A DNA stretch of 47,321 nt, taken from the NCBI GenBank assembly GCA_035285325.1, contig JAYKJB010000004.1, forward strand, positions 1-47,321, in the 5' to 3' direction. Source of the DNA: Candidatus Sericytochromatia bacterium. GTDB lineage: Bacteria > Cyanobacteriota > Sericytochromatia > S15B-MN24 > JAQBPE01. The number at the start of each line of letters is the position of its first letter. The stretch's first letter is position 1. The notes beneath the pieces are model-generated. The model worked only from the letters and a program-made list of their open reading frames with translations. It was not told the origin of the DNA and searched no databases. Below, piece after piece: positions 16,591-26,600 of this stretch. Made by a program: the position numbers and the translations under genes.

Positions 16591-17722
16591 GGATCCGCTC
16601 CAGGCGATCGATGGCCCGAGGCCAGGTGTAATGGGCCAGCACGTGGTTCCGGCAGGCCTCGCGCGAGGGCCCGGGCGCCCGACCCTCCAGCCAGGCGCCC
16701 AGACGGCTGGCCATGGCATCGACATCCGCGGGCGGCACCAACAGCCCAGCGTCCAGGGGCCCCAAGATTTCCGGCGTGGCGCTGGCCTGAGTCCCGATCA
16801 CGGGAGTGCCGCAAGCCAGTGCCTCCACGGTGGCCAGACCGAACCCTTCGAGGTCGCGGGTGGGGAGGACGGCCAGATCGGCCGCCTGATTCCAGGCCAC
16901 CAGCTCATCGTCTGCGATCCGCCCGAGGAAGGTCACCTGGGCGCGCAAGCCCAGACGGTCCGTGAGGGCTTCCAGCTCCCCTCGCAAGGGCCCTTCCCCG
17001 GCCAGCACCAGCCGCGCCTGGGAATGCTGCGGAGCGACCTGGCTCCAGGCCCGCAGCAGCACATCGAGGCCCATCCGTTGCACCAGCCGCCGCGTGGCCA
17101 GACAGACCCGCTGATGCGCCACGCCGAGCTGGGCCCGCAGCGCGGCGCGGTCATCTGCCGGCTTGAAGCGGTCGGTGTCGACCCCGGCCGGGACCACCTC
17201 GATGCGCGCCGGGTCCACCCCGTAAGTGGCTGCCAGTAACTCTGCAAACGCCCGCGAGAGAACCACATGGCGGTGACAGCGAGCATAGGCGAGGCGCTCG
17301 ATCGCCCAGCGCAAGCCGCAGCTCAAGGGGGAATGGCCCGCCCAGCGGCTTTCGATCGCCCACGGCCCCTGGAATTGGCCGATTCGGCGCGTGGACTTCA
17401 GGCAAGGATGCCACAGGGGAACCAGCCCCATGGCGGCAAAGTGGCTGTGAACCACATCGAAAGGACCGAAGCGCTCCACCAGGCCGGGTAAGACCCGCAG
17501 GAGCCCGCGCCACCAGGTCGACGCCCGCTCGCCAAGCTCAGCTCTGAGCAGGCGCAGTCCAGGCTGGGGCATCTCCTCCGGCAGCCCGGTTCCCTGGCGC
17601 GGCACCAGAACCGTCACGGCGTGCCCCCTGGCGGCCAAACCGGAGGCGGCCGCGTGGAGGTACCGCCCCCCGCCGCCCGCGTGATCGCTGAACCATTCGT
17701 GCCCCACCATCAGGATGCGCAT
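16577..17722 (-). CDS. Glycosyltransferase family 4 (GT-B fold), upstream gene of a pair
   Basis: A 381-aa GT4 glycosyltransferase starting MRILMVGHEWFSDHAGGGGRY, with the acceptor-side glycine loop. VVHSHFAAMGLVPLW and the AYARCHRHVVLSRAFAELL segment with a following VVPAGVDTDRF are family landmarks. The donor half contains RRLVQRMGLDVLLRAW, RLVLAGEGPLRGELE, VTFLGRIADDELVAWN and EGFGLATVEALACGTPVIGT with the EX7E motif. The gene starts at an ATG 97 bases from the divergent ABC-transporter gene and overlaps the next glycosyltransferase. The pair likely acts in sequence on one glycan or glycolipid, such as exopolysaccharide or LPS; no polymerase or flippase is nearby. Confidence 0.88.
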   Translation of the reverse strand: MRILMVGHEWFSDHAGGGGRYLHAAASGLAARGHAVTVLVPRQGTGLPEEMPQPGLRLLRAELGERASTWWRGLLRVLPGLVERFGPFDVVHSHFAAMGLVPLWHPCLKSTRRIGQFQGPWAIESRWAGHSPLSCGLRWAIERLAYARCHRHVVLSRAFAELLAATYGVDPARIEVVPAGVDTDRFKPADDRAALRAQLGVAHQRVCLATRRLVQRMGLDVLLRAWSQVAPQHSQARLVLAGEGPLRGELEALTDRLGLRAQVTFLGRIADDELVAWNQAADLAVLPTRDLEGFGLATVEALACGTPVIGTQASATPEILGPLDAGLLVPPADVDAMASRLGAWLEGRAPGPSREACRNHVLAHYTWPRAIDRLERILAGN

Positions 17723-17824
17723 GGCGTCGTTTCTGGCAGGTTCGCGTCGAACCACGGGTCCGCCCCATCGGGAATCCTCATGCCGTTGTAGTATATAGCA
17801 GCGGCCCATTCCGCCGCCGTGCGC

Positions 17825-18538
17825 ATGATTCAGCTACGCAATATCTCCAAAACCTACGCCACCGGACTTACCAGCTTTCGGGCCCTCGACGATGTGTCTC
17901 TGTCGATCAGCTCGGGCGAATTTGTGGCGATCATGGGCACCTCAGGATCGGGCAAATCGACCATGATGAACATCATGGGCTGCCTCGACCGTCCCTCCAG
18001 CGGGAGCTACACGTTCGATGGAACGTCTGTCCAGGATCTGGATGAAGAGGCCCTGGCCGCCGTGCGCAACCGCAAGCTGGGCTTCGTATTCCAGAGCTTC
18101 AATCTGCTGGCCCGCACCTCGGCGATCGCCAACGTGGAGTTGCCACTCATCTACGCGGGTGTCAAACCTGCCGAACGCCGAGAGCGCGCCCGCTTGGCGT
18201 TGCAGCGGGTGGGTCTGGGCGATCGCCTGGAGCACCATCCCAACCAGCTCAGTGGGGGGCAGCAGCAACGCGTGTCGATCGCCCGCGCGATCGTGACTCG
18301 ACCTCGCGTCTTGCTGGCAGACGAACCGACCGGCGCCCTGGATTCCCGAACCACCGACGAGATCATGGCGTTGTTTCTGGATCTGCACGCGGAGGGCATC
18401 ACGCTCGTGATGGTCACGCACGAACCAGACGTGGCCGCGTATGCCCAACGCATCGTGCGCTTCCGTGACGGCCGCATCGTGGCCGACGGGTCCAACGCCT
18501 CCCCCCGCCCGCGACCGCAAGGACAGCCGACGTGTTGA
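17825..18538 (+). CDS. ABC transporter ATP-binding protein, MacB/LolD type
   Basis: The 237-aa ATPase has Walker A GTSGSGKST, Q-loop FVFQSFNLL, signature LSGGQQQRVSIARAI, Walker B VLLADEPTGALD and H-loop MVTHEPDV. The GALDS and THEPDVAAYAQR segments are typical of the LolD/MacB/FtsE group, which energises FtsX-type permeases moving lipoproteins, lipids or peptides from the inner membrane instead of importing solutes. A GTG two codons upstream is an alternative start. The stop overlaps the TolC-like gene start. No permease is in this plus-strand operon; two suitable permeases lie convergently downstream on the minus strand. A TATATA box at 17792-17797 may belong to the promoter. Confidence 0.92.
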   Translation: MIQLRNISKTYATGLTSFRALDDVSLSISSGEFVAIMGTSGSGKSTMMNIMGCLDRPSSGSYTFDGTSVQDLDEEALAAVRNRKLGFVFQSFNLLARTSAIANVELPLIYAGVKPAERRERARLALQRVGLGDRLEHHPNQLSGGQQQRVSIARAIVTRPRVLLADEPTGALDSRTTDEIMALFLDLHAEGITLVMVTHEPDVAAYAQRIVRFRDGRIVADGSNASPRPRPQGQPTC

Positions 18539-19866
18539 CCGCGCTGCTGCTGGGCAATCTTGCCGCCCCGCCTGCCCCCCTCAGCCTGAACGACGCGCTA
18601 CAACGCGCCCTCGCGTGCAGCCCCGAGATGCATCAGGCTGAACTCGAATCGCGTCGGGCGCGGGTCGTGGCGGATGGTACCCACGCCGAGCGGTTCAGCT
18701 ATTCCGGGCAGCTGGCCGTGGGGAACTACTCCGGGGTCTTTGGCCTGTTCGGAAACTCGGCTCCTACGCCGATCGTCGCTCCGATCGGCAATGCCACGTT
18801 GCTGGCACGCTGGCCTCTCTTCACCGGCTTCCGGCTGGACCATCAGATCAGCCAGGCCGAAGCCTCCGTGACGGCCAGCCAGGCCCGCGCGCAGCACGTG
18901 CGTCAGCAGCTGGTCTGGCAGGTCACCCAGGCCTACTGGGCCGCGCGCCGGGCCGAACTGCGGGCCGCGACCCAGCAGGAGGCGATGACCAGGGCGCAAA
19001 CCGCGCGTGACCTGGTGCGGTCGAGCTTTCAGCTCGGTCGGGCCCACGCCGCCGAACTCGACCGGGCGGAAGTGACCCTCCTGACCGAGGAAAGCGAGGC
19101 TTTGAAGGCCAGCGATGAGGCCCGACGTGCCCGTGATCAGCTTGCCAGTTTGCTGCAACGCGACATCTTGGGCGTGCCGCTCCAGGACCCGCCAGCCCCC
19201 ACGGCCGGGGATCCAGTGTCCCTTCAAGTCAGTCTGGCCAAGGCGCGCGAGCGCAGGCCCGACCTGCGGCTGGCCGAGGCGGACCTGGCCGCGAAGCAGG
19301 CCGGCGTGGGAGTCGCCGCGGCCGAAAAACTGCCCCAGCTGGAAGCCATCAGCGCCTACCAGCACGGCAACAATCCCTTCATTCCCACCTCGCAAAACCG
19401 CAATGTGCTACCGAACCTGGTCGGCACCTGGGACGCCCGACTCAACCTCAGCTACAACCTGTTCGATCACGGCGTCATCCAGCGCAACATCCAGGCCCAG
19501 CAGTTGCAGGCATCTGCCTCGGAGGCCGCCCTGGAGGCGGCGAGACGCAGCGCGGAGCTGGAAGTCAAACAGGCCCACGCGCAGCTGGCGCTGGCCCGTC
19601 GTCGCTTGCAGATCGGCCAGCGCAGCGTGGCCCTGGCCACCAGAAACCTGGCCTGGCTGGAGAACCGTTACCGTTACGGATACGCCTTGGTGACGGAGTT
19701 GAACGAGGCGCGCCAAAGTCTGAAGCTGGCCTCGCATCAACAGATCGATGCCCGCATCGACCACGCGCTGGCGATCGCCAGCCTGGCCCGCGCCACGGGG
19801 GAGTGGGCCCCCGACCTGCCCCTCCAGGCCGGCCTGATGGCGACGTCCACGTTGGAGGTTCCGTGA
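18532..19866 (+). CDS. TolC-family outer-membrane channel
   Basis: The 444-aa outer-membrane efflux protein has the two-fold TolC repeat. Each half contains long coiled-coil helices: in the first, EASVTASQARAQHVRQQLVW to QAYWAARRAELRAA; in the second, QAQQLQASASEAALEAARR to VKQAHAQLALARRR. Strand segments such as GNATLLARWPLFTGFRLD and DARLNLSYNLFDHGVIQRN carry the characteristic PLF/NLFDxG motifs at the start of each repeat. ENRYRYGYALVTELNEARQ is the conserved end of the second repeat. It provides the outer-membrane duct of a tripartite pump. The signal peptide is very short. Translation starts at a GTG overlapping the ATPase stop, and its stop overlaps the adaptor start by 4 nt. Confidence 0.9.
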   Translation: MLTALLLGNLAAPPAPLSLNDALQRALACSPEMHQAELESRRARVVADGTHAERFSYSGQLAVGNYSGVFGLFGNSAPTPIVAPIGNATLLARWPLFTGFRLDHQISQAEASVTASQARAQHVRQQLVWQVTQAYWAARRAELRAATQQEAMTRAQTARDLVRSSFQLGRAHAAELDRAEVTLLTEESEALKASDEARRARDQLASLLQRDILGVPLQDPPAPTAGDPVSLQVSLAKARERRPDLRLAEADLAAKQAGVGVAAAEKLPQLEAISAYQHGNNPFIPTSQNRNVLPNLVGTWDARLNLSYNLFDHGVIQRNIQAQQLQASASEAALEAARRSAELEVKQAHAQLALARRRLQIGQRSVALATRNLAWLENRYRYGYALVTELNEARQSLKLASHQQIDARIDHALAIASLARATGEWAPDLPLQAGLMATSTLEVP

Positions 19867-21137
19867 AGCGATTTGCCCTTCCCACCCTGCTGGCCCTCTT
19901 GTTGCTCGGGGCCGGCCTGGGCTGGTCGCGCTGGCAGACTGGCCAGGCGATCGCCCCTGAACGCCTGGTCACGGCGGTGCGCGGGGACCTGACGCTGCGC
20001 GTGTCGGAAACGGGCCGCGTGCAGCCGCTGACCAAGGTGGACATCCGGGCCAAGGTGGCCGGCCAGGTGGCCGAGGTGCGCGTCAAAGAGGGGCAACGCG
20101 TGAAGCGGGGCGAGGTGCTGCTGACCATCGAATCCCGCGACTACGCCCGCGCACTGGCCCAGGCCGACGCGGACCTGGCCATGGTGCGGGCGGAACTGGA
20201 AGCCCTGCAGGCGGGCCCGCGACGGGAGGAAGTGGCCGAGGCGCGGGCCCTGCTGGCCGAGGCGCGCGCCCGCGCACGGCAGGCGCGGGAAGAGCGCCAC
20301 CGCGCCAGGCAAGCCCTGGCGGTGGGCGCGCTGACCCCGCGCGAATGGGGCATCGCGCAGGCCGATGATGAACGCGGCCAGGCCAGCGTGGAAGCCGCAG
20401 CCAGTCGGCTGGCGCGCCTCGGGGCCGGGGCCCGAGCCCCCGAGCTGGCGCAGGTGCGCGCCCGCTTGCGCAAGGCGGAAGTCGCCCGCCAAGCTGCCTG
20501 GGACCAGCTGAGCGATACCACCGTGCGCTCTCCCCTGACCGGCACGGTGATTCATCGTGCCATCGAAGTGGGAGAGATGGTTACCCCGGGGGGCGCCTCG
20601 CAGTCCGCCGGCAGTCCCTTGTTGACGGTGGCGGATCTGGGCCGTCTGGTGGTCGAATCCGAGGTCAATCAGGCCGACATCGCGCGCGTCTCGCTCGGAC
20701 AACCGGTCCAGGTCCGCCTGGAAACCCTGTCCGGCAAGACCCTTCAAGGGCAGGTTTACAAGCTGGCGCCGGCGGCAGAGCCACACCCCACCCAGCGGGA
20801 ATTGCTGCTCTTCCCCGTGCAGGTGCTGCTGTCGACGTCGGATACCCAGGCGCAGAGCGCCTTGCGACCCGGCATGCGGGCAGACCTGGATATCCTGACC
20901 GCGGAACGCAAGAATGTCGTGTTGCTGCCCGTGGAGGCCGTGAGGAGGAAGCCGGACCGGCGAGCCGAGGTGTCCTGGTTGCCCGCGGGCAAGCGGGACC
21001 TGAGCGCCATCCAAACGCGCGAGGTCTTCCTCGGTGCACAATCGGACAGCCAGGTGGAAATCCGGCAGGGGCTCGAGTCCGGCGACCTGGTCTACATCGA
21101 CCCGACCAGCGCCAGCGAATCCACCAACCGACTCTGA
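19863..21137 (+). CDS. Periplasmic adaptor (membrane-fusion) protein, HlyD/MacA family
   Basis: The 424-aa protein has one N-terminal membrane segment (FALPTLLALLLLGAGLGW) and the first half-lipoyl motif VDIRAKVAGQVAEVRVKEGQRVKRGEVLL. A long Ala/Arg/Glu-rich alpha-hairpin (about residues 100-225) would dock to the TolC channel. The second half-lipoyl motif is VRSPLTGTVIHRAIEVGEMV, and the beta-barrel and membrane-proximal domains follow (ADIARVSLGQPVQVRLE, ALRPGMRADLDILTAERKN). It should bridge the inner-membrane ABC permease and the TolC channel. It starts at a GTG overlapping the TolC stop (GTGA) and is the last gene of a three-gene operon, convergent with two MacB-type permeases. Confidence 0.9.
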   Translation: MKRFALPTLLALLLLGAGLGWSRWQTGQAIAPERLVTAVRGDLTLRVSETGRVQPLTKVDIRAKVAGQVAEVRVKEGQRVKRGEVLLTIESRDYARALAQADADLAMVRAELEALQAGPRREEVAEARALLAEARARARQAREERHRARQALAVGALTPREWGIAQADDERGQASVEAAASRLARLGAGARAPELAQVRARLRKAEVARQAAWDQLSDTTVRSPLTGTVIHRAIEVGEMVTPGGASQSAGSPLLTVADLGRLVVESEVNQADIARVSLGQPVQVRLETLSGKTLQGQVYKLAPAAEPHPTQRELLLFPVQVLLSTSDTQAQSALRPGMRADLDILTAERKNVVLLPVEAVRRKPDRRAEVSWLPAGKRDLSAIQTREVFLGAQSDSQVEIRQGLESGDLVYIDPTSASESTNRL

Positions 21138-21175
21138 TGATGGTTGGCGTCGGCTCCCAGGGCCCGTCCAGCATC

Positions 21176-21207
21176 GCCTGACCGGCCCCCTGAGCGCGGC
21201 GTCAGGC
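21176..21207. repeat. Small inverted repeat between convergent operons
   Basis: GCCTGAC at 21176-21182 pairs with GTCAGGC at 21201-21207 in the 75-base gap between adaptor and permease stops. There is no U-tract, so a terminator role is uncertain. Confidence 0.3.
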
Positions 21208-21212
21208 TGCCC

Positions 21213-22427
21213 TCATTCGTTCCGCAGGCATTCGATCGGGTTCAGGCGGGCGGCCCGTGAAGCCGGATACCAGCCAAACACGACGCCCACGCCCAGCGCG
21301 CTCAGAAAGGCCAGGAGCAGCACGCCCGGGTCGACCACCAGGGGCCAATCGCCCAGGACCCGGCTCATCACGACGCTGACTAGGGCCGCGAGCAGCAGGC
21401 CACCCAGCACCCCGACGGCGCCGCCCAGCCCCGCCAGGGTGGCCGCTTCAAGCAGGAACTGACGCCTGACGTCACGGGGTCTGGCCCCGAGTGCCAGGCG
21501 AAGTCCAATTTCACGGGTTCGCTCGGCGACCGTGACCAGCATGATGTTCATGATGTTGATGCCCCCGACGCCCATGCTGATCCCGGCGACGGCCAGCAAC
21601 AATCCCTGCAAGGCCAGAATCACGGCATGTTCCTGACCAGCCCCCATGCTGTGCGCCACCCTCAAATTATCGGGCTGGACCCCTCGCGCGGTGAGCAGTT
21701 TGCGGACAACGTGCTCCAGCCAGGGCAATTCCTGGGCGAGCGGACGCTCCGCGGGCGCCTTGAGCAAAATGGCGGTCAGCGCGGGGTCCCCCGTCAGTTC
21801 GGCATAGCTGGAGGTGGGAATCACCGCGGCCCGGCTCCAGAAGCGATTGCCCGCGTTCAAAGCGGATTTGCGCGAGAGCACCCCGACCACCCGAAACCGG
21901 CCATCCGCGATGCGAAGTTCTTGCCCGATCGCCGACCCCGCAAACAGGTTGGCCGCCAGGTCGGGCCCCAGCACCGCGACCCGTCGACCGGCTTGCTCAT
22001 CCTCCGCCAGCAAAAAGCGTCCTTGATCGAGTCCGAGCTGGTAGAACGCCTGCCCTTGAGGAGGCAGGGCTATCACCTGGGCCCGTTGAGGACGGCTGCC
22101 TGCCAGGGCCTGCTCGCTCCCGATCTCCGGTACCGTGAGGGCCTGCCGCAAGGGGGCGGCGGCGGCCAGGGTGGCCCAGTTGGCCAGGGTGAGGCGGGGC
22201 ACGGCCCGACCCTGCGGGTCCCGCCATCTCACCGTCACGGTCACCACGTCATCGCCGGACGCGTCGTCAATGGAATGCTTGATCGCCACCAACCCGCCCG
22301 CCATGGCGCTGGAAAGCACCACCAGCGTGCCTACCCCCATGATCACCCCCAGCAGGGTCAGGGCAGAGCGCTGCGGATTGATGCGCAAGGCGCGCCAGAC
22401 GGTCGACCAGAGGTCCTGAGGGGTCAT
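21213..22427 (-). CDS. ABC transporter permease, MacB/FtsX type (second of two)
   Basis: The 404-aa permease has the MacB layout. One N-terminal membrane helix (ALTLLGVIMGVGTLVVLSSAM) is followed by a large periplasmic MacB_PCD domain (about 45-270) with VAVLGPDLAANLFAGSAIGQEL and FRVVGVLSRKS. Three C-terminal helices surround the FtsX-domain signature INIMNIMLVTVAERTREIGLRLALGA. It ends GWYPASRAARLNPIECLRNE, the classical C-terminus. There is no fused ATPase, so it must pair with a separate one, most likely the plus-strand MacB/LolD-type ATPase nearby. It lies 10 bases after the other permease, so the two probably form a heterodimer. An ATG was chosen; the longer upstream frame overlaps the neighbour. 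Confidence 0.9.
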   Translation of the reverse strand: MTPQDLWSTVWRALRINPQRSALTLLGVIMGVGTLVVLSSAMAGGLVAIKHSIDDASGDDVVTVTVRWRDPQGRAVPRLTLANWATLAAAAPLRQALTVPEIGSEQALAGSRPQRAQVIALPPQGQAFYQLGLDQGRFLLAEDEQAGRRVAVLGPDLAANLFAGSAIGQELRIADGRFRVVGVLSRKSALNAGNRFWSRAAVIPTSSYAELTGDPALTAILLKAPAERPLAQELPWLEHVVRKLLTARGVQPDNLRVAHSMGAGQEHAVILALQGLLLAVAGISMGVGGINIMNIMLVTVAERTREIGLRLALGARPRDVRRQFLLEAATLAGLGGAVGVLGGLLLAALVSVVMSRVLGDWPLVVDPGVLLLAFLSALGVGVVFGWYPASRAARLNPIECLRNE

Positions 22428-22437
22428 GGCAGGGCTC

Positions 22438-23655
22438 TCATTCGTGTCGCAAACAAACCATCGGGTCGAGCGCCGCGGCCCGTTTGGCCGGATACCAGCC
22501 AAAAAACAGTCCGGTCCCCACGGCCGCCAGCACACCGGCCACCACGGCGCCCCAGGAGAACAGGCTGATCCACATCGGCGCCACGCGGGCGATCGCCCCA
22601 CTGGCGACGGCCACGCTGGCCACCCCCAGGCCTATCCCCGCCGCAGCGCCCGCCAGGCTCAGCAGCGCGGCCTCCAGCAGGAACTGACCCATCACTTGCC
22701 GTGAGGTGGCCCCGAGCGCCTTGCGAATGCCGATTTCCCGCGTGCGCTCCTGCACCGCCACCAGCATGATGTTCATCACCCCGACCCCGCCAATCAGCAG
22801 CGCCACCGCCGCGATCAGGAACACCAGCAAGGTCATGACGCGATAGGCCAGGTAAAAGTTCTTGAGCAGGCTGCCGAAATCGAGAAACTGGAAATCGTCG
22901 ACGCCGCGATGCCGATGCAGCAACAGCTGATTGGCCAGCCGGATGGTGAATTCCCCTGCTTCCTGGCGCTTCACCAACACACTGATCTCCTCCACCGGTG
23001 CCAGGGGTTCACGCGCCAGGCGTGGCAGGATCGCCACCCGTTCCCAGTCGAAACCGAGACTGACCTGATCCTTCGTGCTGCGCTGCAGCACCCCGAGCAC
23101 CCGGTAGCGGGTTCCCTGAAAGCTCACCTCACGCCCCACCGCCGTGCCGGCCCCGAACAGTTCCCGGGCCAACCCGGCGCCCAGCACCATGGTCTTGCCA
23201 CCGGCTTCGATGTCCCCGTCATTCCAGAGGCGCCCCACGGCCGGGAGCAGGTGATAGGCCTGAAAATAATCCGGCTCCGTGGCCACCAGCGTCGTCACCA
23301 CCGGCGCGTGGCCTTGGGTCGCGATCAGTTCGTGATAATGCCGTTTGGTGGCCACGATGTATTCCAGGCCTGGGATGCGCTCGGCCAAGGCATCGCGATC
23401 GCCCTGGGTCAGGCCGGCCGTGTAAGCATCCCGGCGGCCGGTGCCGCTGCGCGGTTCGGCCGGAATGATCCAGATGAAGCGCGTGCCACCGATCTCCTCG
23501 ATGCCCCGGGTCAGGGTCGCCAGGCCTGACTCGGCCAGCGAGGTCAGGGTCACGATGCTGGCGACCCCGATCGTGATGGCCAGGACCGTCAGGCCGGAGC
23601 GCAGCTTGTGCGCCCAGATCTGGCGCAGGCCGAGTTTCAGCAGTTCAGGCCACAT
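22438..23655 (-). CDS. ABC transporter permease, MacB/FtsX type (first of two)
   Basis: The 405-aa permease is paralogous to the next gene. It has an N-terminal helix (LTVLAITIGVASIVTLTSLAE), a periplasmic domain with MVLGAGLARELFGAGTAVGREVSFQGTRYR, and the signature VGVMNIMLVAVQERTREIGIRKALGA. Three C-terminal helices end at FFGWYPAKRAAALDPMVCLRHE. It starts 6 bases after the stop of the giant kinase/GGDEF gene, so it is almost certainly co-transcribed with it. It should form the membrane part of a MacB-like exporter with the adjacent permease. The substrate is unknown; lipoprotein, lipid, peptide or antibiotic export are all known for this family. Confidence 0.9.
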   Translation of the reverse strand: MWPELLKLGLRQIWAHKLRSGLTVLAITIGVASIVTLTSLAESGLATLTRGIEEIGGTRFIWIIPAEPRSGTGRRDAYTAGLTQGDRDALAERIPGLEYIVATKRHYHELIATQGHAPVVTTLVATEPDYFQAYHLLPAVGRLWNDGDIEAGGKTMVLGAGLARELFGAGTAVGREVSFQGTRYRVLGVLQRSTKDQVSLGFDWERVAILPRLAREPLAPVEEISVLVKRQEAGEFTIRLANQLLLHRHRGVDDFQFLDFGSLLKNFYLAYRVMTLLVFLIAAVALLIGGVGVMNIMLVAVQERTREIGIRKALGATSRQVMGQFLLEAALLSLAGAAAGIGLGVASVAVASGAIARVAPMWISLFSWGAVVAGVLAAVGTGLFFGWYPAKRAAALDPMVCLRHE

Positions 23656-23661
23656 GACACA

Positions 23662-26600
23662 TCAGCTGAGACCGCCCACCGCCTGGTAGCTGGTCACCTG
23701 ATTGCGCCCGCCGCGCTTGCTGGCATAGAGGGCCTGGTCCGCCAACTCCATCAGGGTGAAACCCGTTTGCGCGTGGTCCGGGCAGGTGGCCGCCCCGATC
23801 GAGACCGTTACGCCGAGCGGTCCGTGCGCCTCGGTGGGCAAGGGATTGGTGGCGATCGCCAGGCGCAACCGCTCGGCAAAGGCCCAGGCCCCGGCGGCGT
23901 CGGTATCGGGCAGCAAGACCACCATTTCCTCGCCCCCATAGCGACAGGGCACGTCGATGTCTTGCCGGACGTTGGCCCGGATCACGCCAGCGACGTGGGC
24001 CAGCACCTGGTCCCCGACGGCGTGGCCGTAGGTATCGTTGAACTTCTTGAAGTGATCGATGTCCATCATCAAGAGCGACACCACGCTGCCCAGACGCAGG
24101 GCCCGCTGGATCTCCTCCGTCAGGCGCTGTTCGAAGTGCGACCGAAAGTACAGCTTGGTCAGGCGATCCACCGTGGCCAGGTCGTACAGGCGCGCATTTT
24201 CCAGGGCGACCGAAGCGTGACTGGCGATCGCCTTGAGCAACTCCAGATCTCGCTCCGTGAAGGCATTGACCACCATCCGACTATCCACATAAAGCACGCC
24301 GAGGGCGCGTTTCTGGGCCCGCAGGGGCACCGCCAGGAGGGTTCGCAGGTCGAGGTCCTGGATGCTCTTCTGCTGCCGCAGCGAATCATCGTCCCGCGCA
24401 TCCGTGGTGCAGATGGCCTCGCCACTCTCGAGCACCCGACGCAGCGTACTGCGACTGACCGGTGCATCGAAGGTGGCGGCCGCGATCGGACCCTCCAGGG
24501 TGCGAGCCGCCTCGGCGCGCAATTCACCCTCCGCGTCACACAGGAACAGCAACCCGCGCTCCGCCTGGGTGATGTCCAGGGTGTAGCGCAGGACCAGGTC
24601 CAGCACCTCGGCCATGACCAGGGTCGAGCTGACCTTCGAGCTCAAGGCATACAACATCTCCAGGCGATCGGCGCGACTGCGCCATTCCGCTTCGAGCCGA
24701 AGGCGCCGGCTGGCCGCCACGAGTTGCTGGGTCACCAGGCGCAACGCGTCAAGGTCCCAGGCCGCCAGAGGGCCCACCAGTTCGGGATGTCCCAGGCCCA
24801 GCACGAGGCCCCAGCGTCCCGCTTCATTCTGCAGGGGGATCGTCAGCAAGGCACGAGGAGCCGGCAGATGTGACCACGCAGGCAGCGCCTGGGTGTCCCG
24901 AATAAACTGGATCTCGTCGAGTTGCGAGGTATCGAGCAGCAGGTCCGCAAAGCCGCCCCAGGGGTCCGACAGGCCCGCGCCACCAGGCCTTTCGAGCGAC
25001 AGACGGCAGTCGAGTTCCAGCCCGTCGAACAGCAGCAGGTCCGCCCGTTCCAGCCGCGCGATGCCCATCACCACCTGCAACGTGCGGCGCAAGATGGTCT
25101 CCTCGTCGTCAAGGCGTTGGAGATCGTGGGCGAAATCGAGCTGCATTTGCAACCGCTCGGCGGTGTGCTGCAGGTCGTCAAACCACTGCTGATGTTGGGC
25201 CAGATTGCGGCGGGCCTCCTGCAGTTGCCGCTCGAGATCGCGCGGGTCACGGTCAGACAGTGGCTCAGCGGAAGCCACGTCGGACTGCACGGGCAGCACC
25301 CGTCCGAGCATCTGGGCGCGATGGTCCTTGGCCAGGTAGGCGTTCCGCCTGGCCTCGGCCAGGCCGTCGTGCAGGGGCGTCAGATGTTCGCTGGCCTCAC
25401 GCAACCACTGCGCCGCCCGGGGACTGGGCGCGTGGAGCCAGGCGCGCTCGTAGGCCAGGCGCGCTTGCCAATCCGGCATCTGACAGCGCATGGCCAGGTC
25501 CTGAGCCCGATGCAGCCAGCCGTCGGCCTCCAGCGTCTGCCCCTGGGTGCGGGCCAGGCGGGCTCGCCAGAAGAGCGCCTCGATCAAGACGGGGCGTGCC
25601 TCACACGTGGTGGCCAGCGTTTCGGCTCTTTCGAACCAGGCGGCCGCCTCGGTGGCTCCGGCGTCCACGCTCACCAACTCACCCAAGGCCAGGCAATACT
25701 GCGCCTCCCAGACCTGAGCGCCGCGGGTTTCGGCCCTCAGGAGGCCCTCGCGCAGGCCCGCCTCCGCGGCCCCCTGCTGCCCCCGCTTGAGCGCCAGACG
25801 GGCCCCATACAGCCCCCAGGCCAGTTCCTGCTCCCGAATTCCGGATCGCGCTTGCGCGTCCAGTGCCGCCAGCAGGTTCGCCTCTGCCGCCTCCCAGTGC
25901 CCCAGGCACCAAGACAACTCCAGGGCCCCTCGCAGCGTGAATAACTCACCATAGGGGTCGTCTGCCTCGCGACGCCGCGTCAACACCTCCTCGAGCAGGC
26001 TCCAGGAGCGTTCGAACTCTCCCGTGGCAGCCAGCGTGCGCGCCTGAAAGCCCCGCGCGAGGTCGACCACGAACGAATGGCCGAGCGGCTCTGCCAGGGC
26101 GATCGCGCGTTCGCCGTAAAGGAAGGCGTTGGCGTGGTCGCCACGGTCCAGCGTGATCATCGCCAGGTTGACCAGCGCGATGGCCTCCTCGTGGAAGCCC
26201 AGCTCGTGACAGAGCGCCTGATTTCGCAGGAAGGCATACTCGGCCGCCGGGAGTTCTCCCAGCTGATAGAGCGCATTGCCAAACAACATGTAGGTGTCGT
26301 TCAGGGCCAGCTTGTCGGCCAGACGGGTCTGGATCCCGATCGCGCGCTGAATGCGCTCCAGCCCGCGCTGTGCGGCCATTGGGTCCTCTTTGGGCGGGTC
26401 CGTGACGTCCAGAAACCCGAGGAAACACAGGCATTCACCCCGATAACTCTCATCCTCGCAGCGTTCGGCCAGGGCCAACGTTTCTTCGTACAGCGCCCGC
26501 GCGCGGACCATATCACCGAGTTGATAAGTGGCCCGGGCCGATGCGGCCAGGCAGCGCAGCTCCTCGCGCGTCGCCTGCAGCGCACGCACCATCGGCAACG

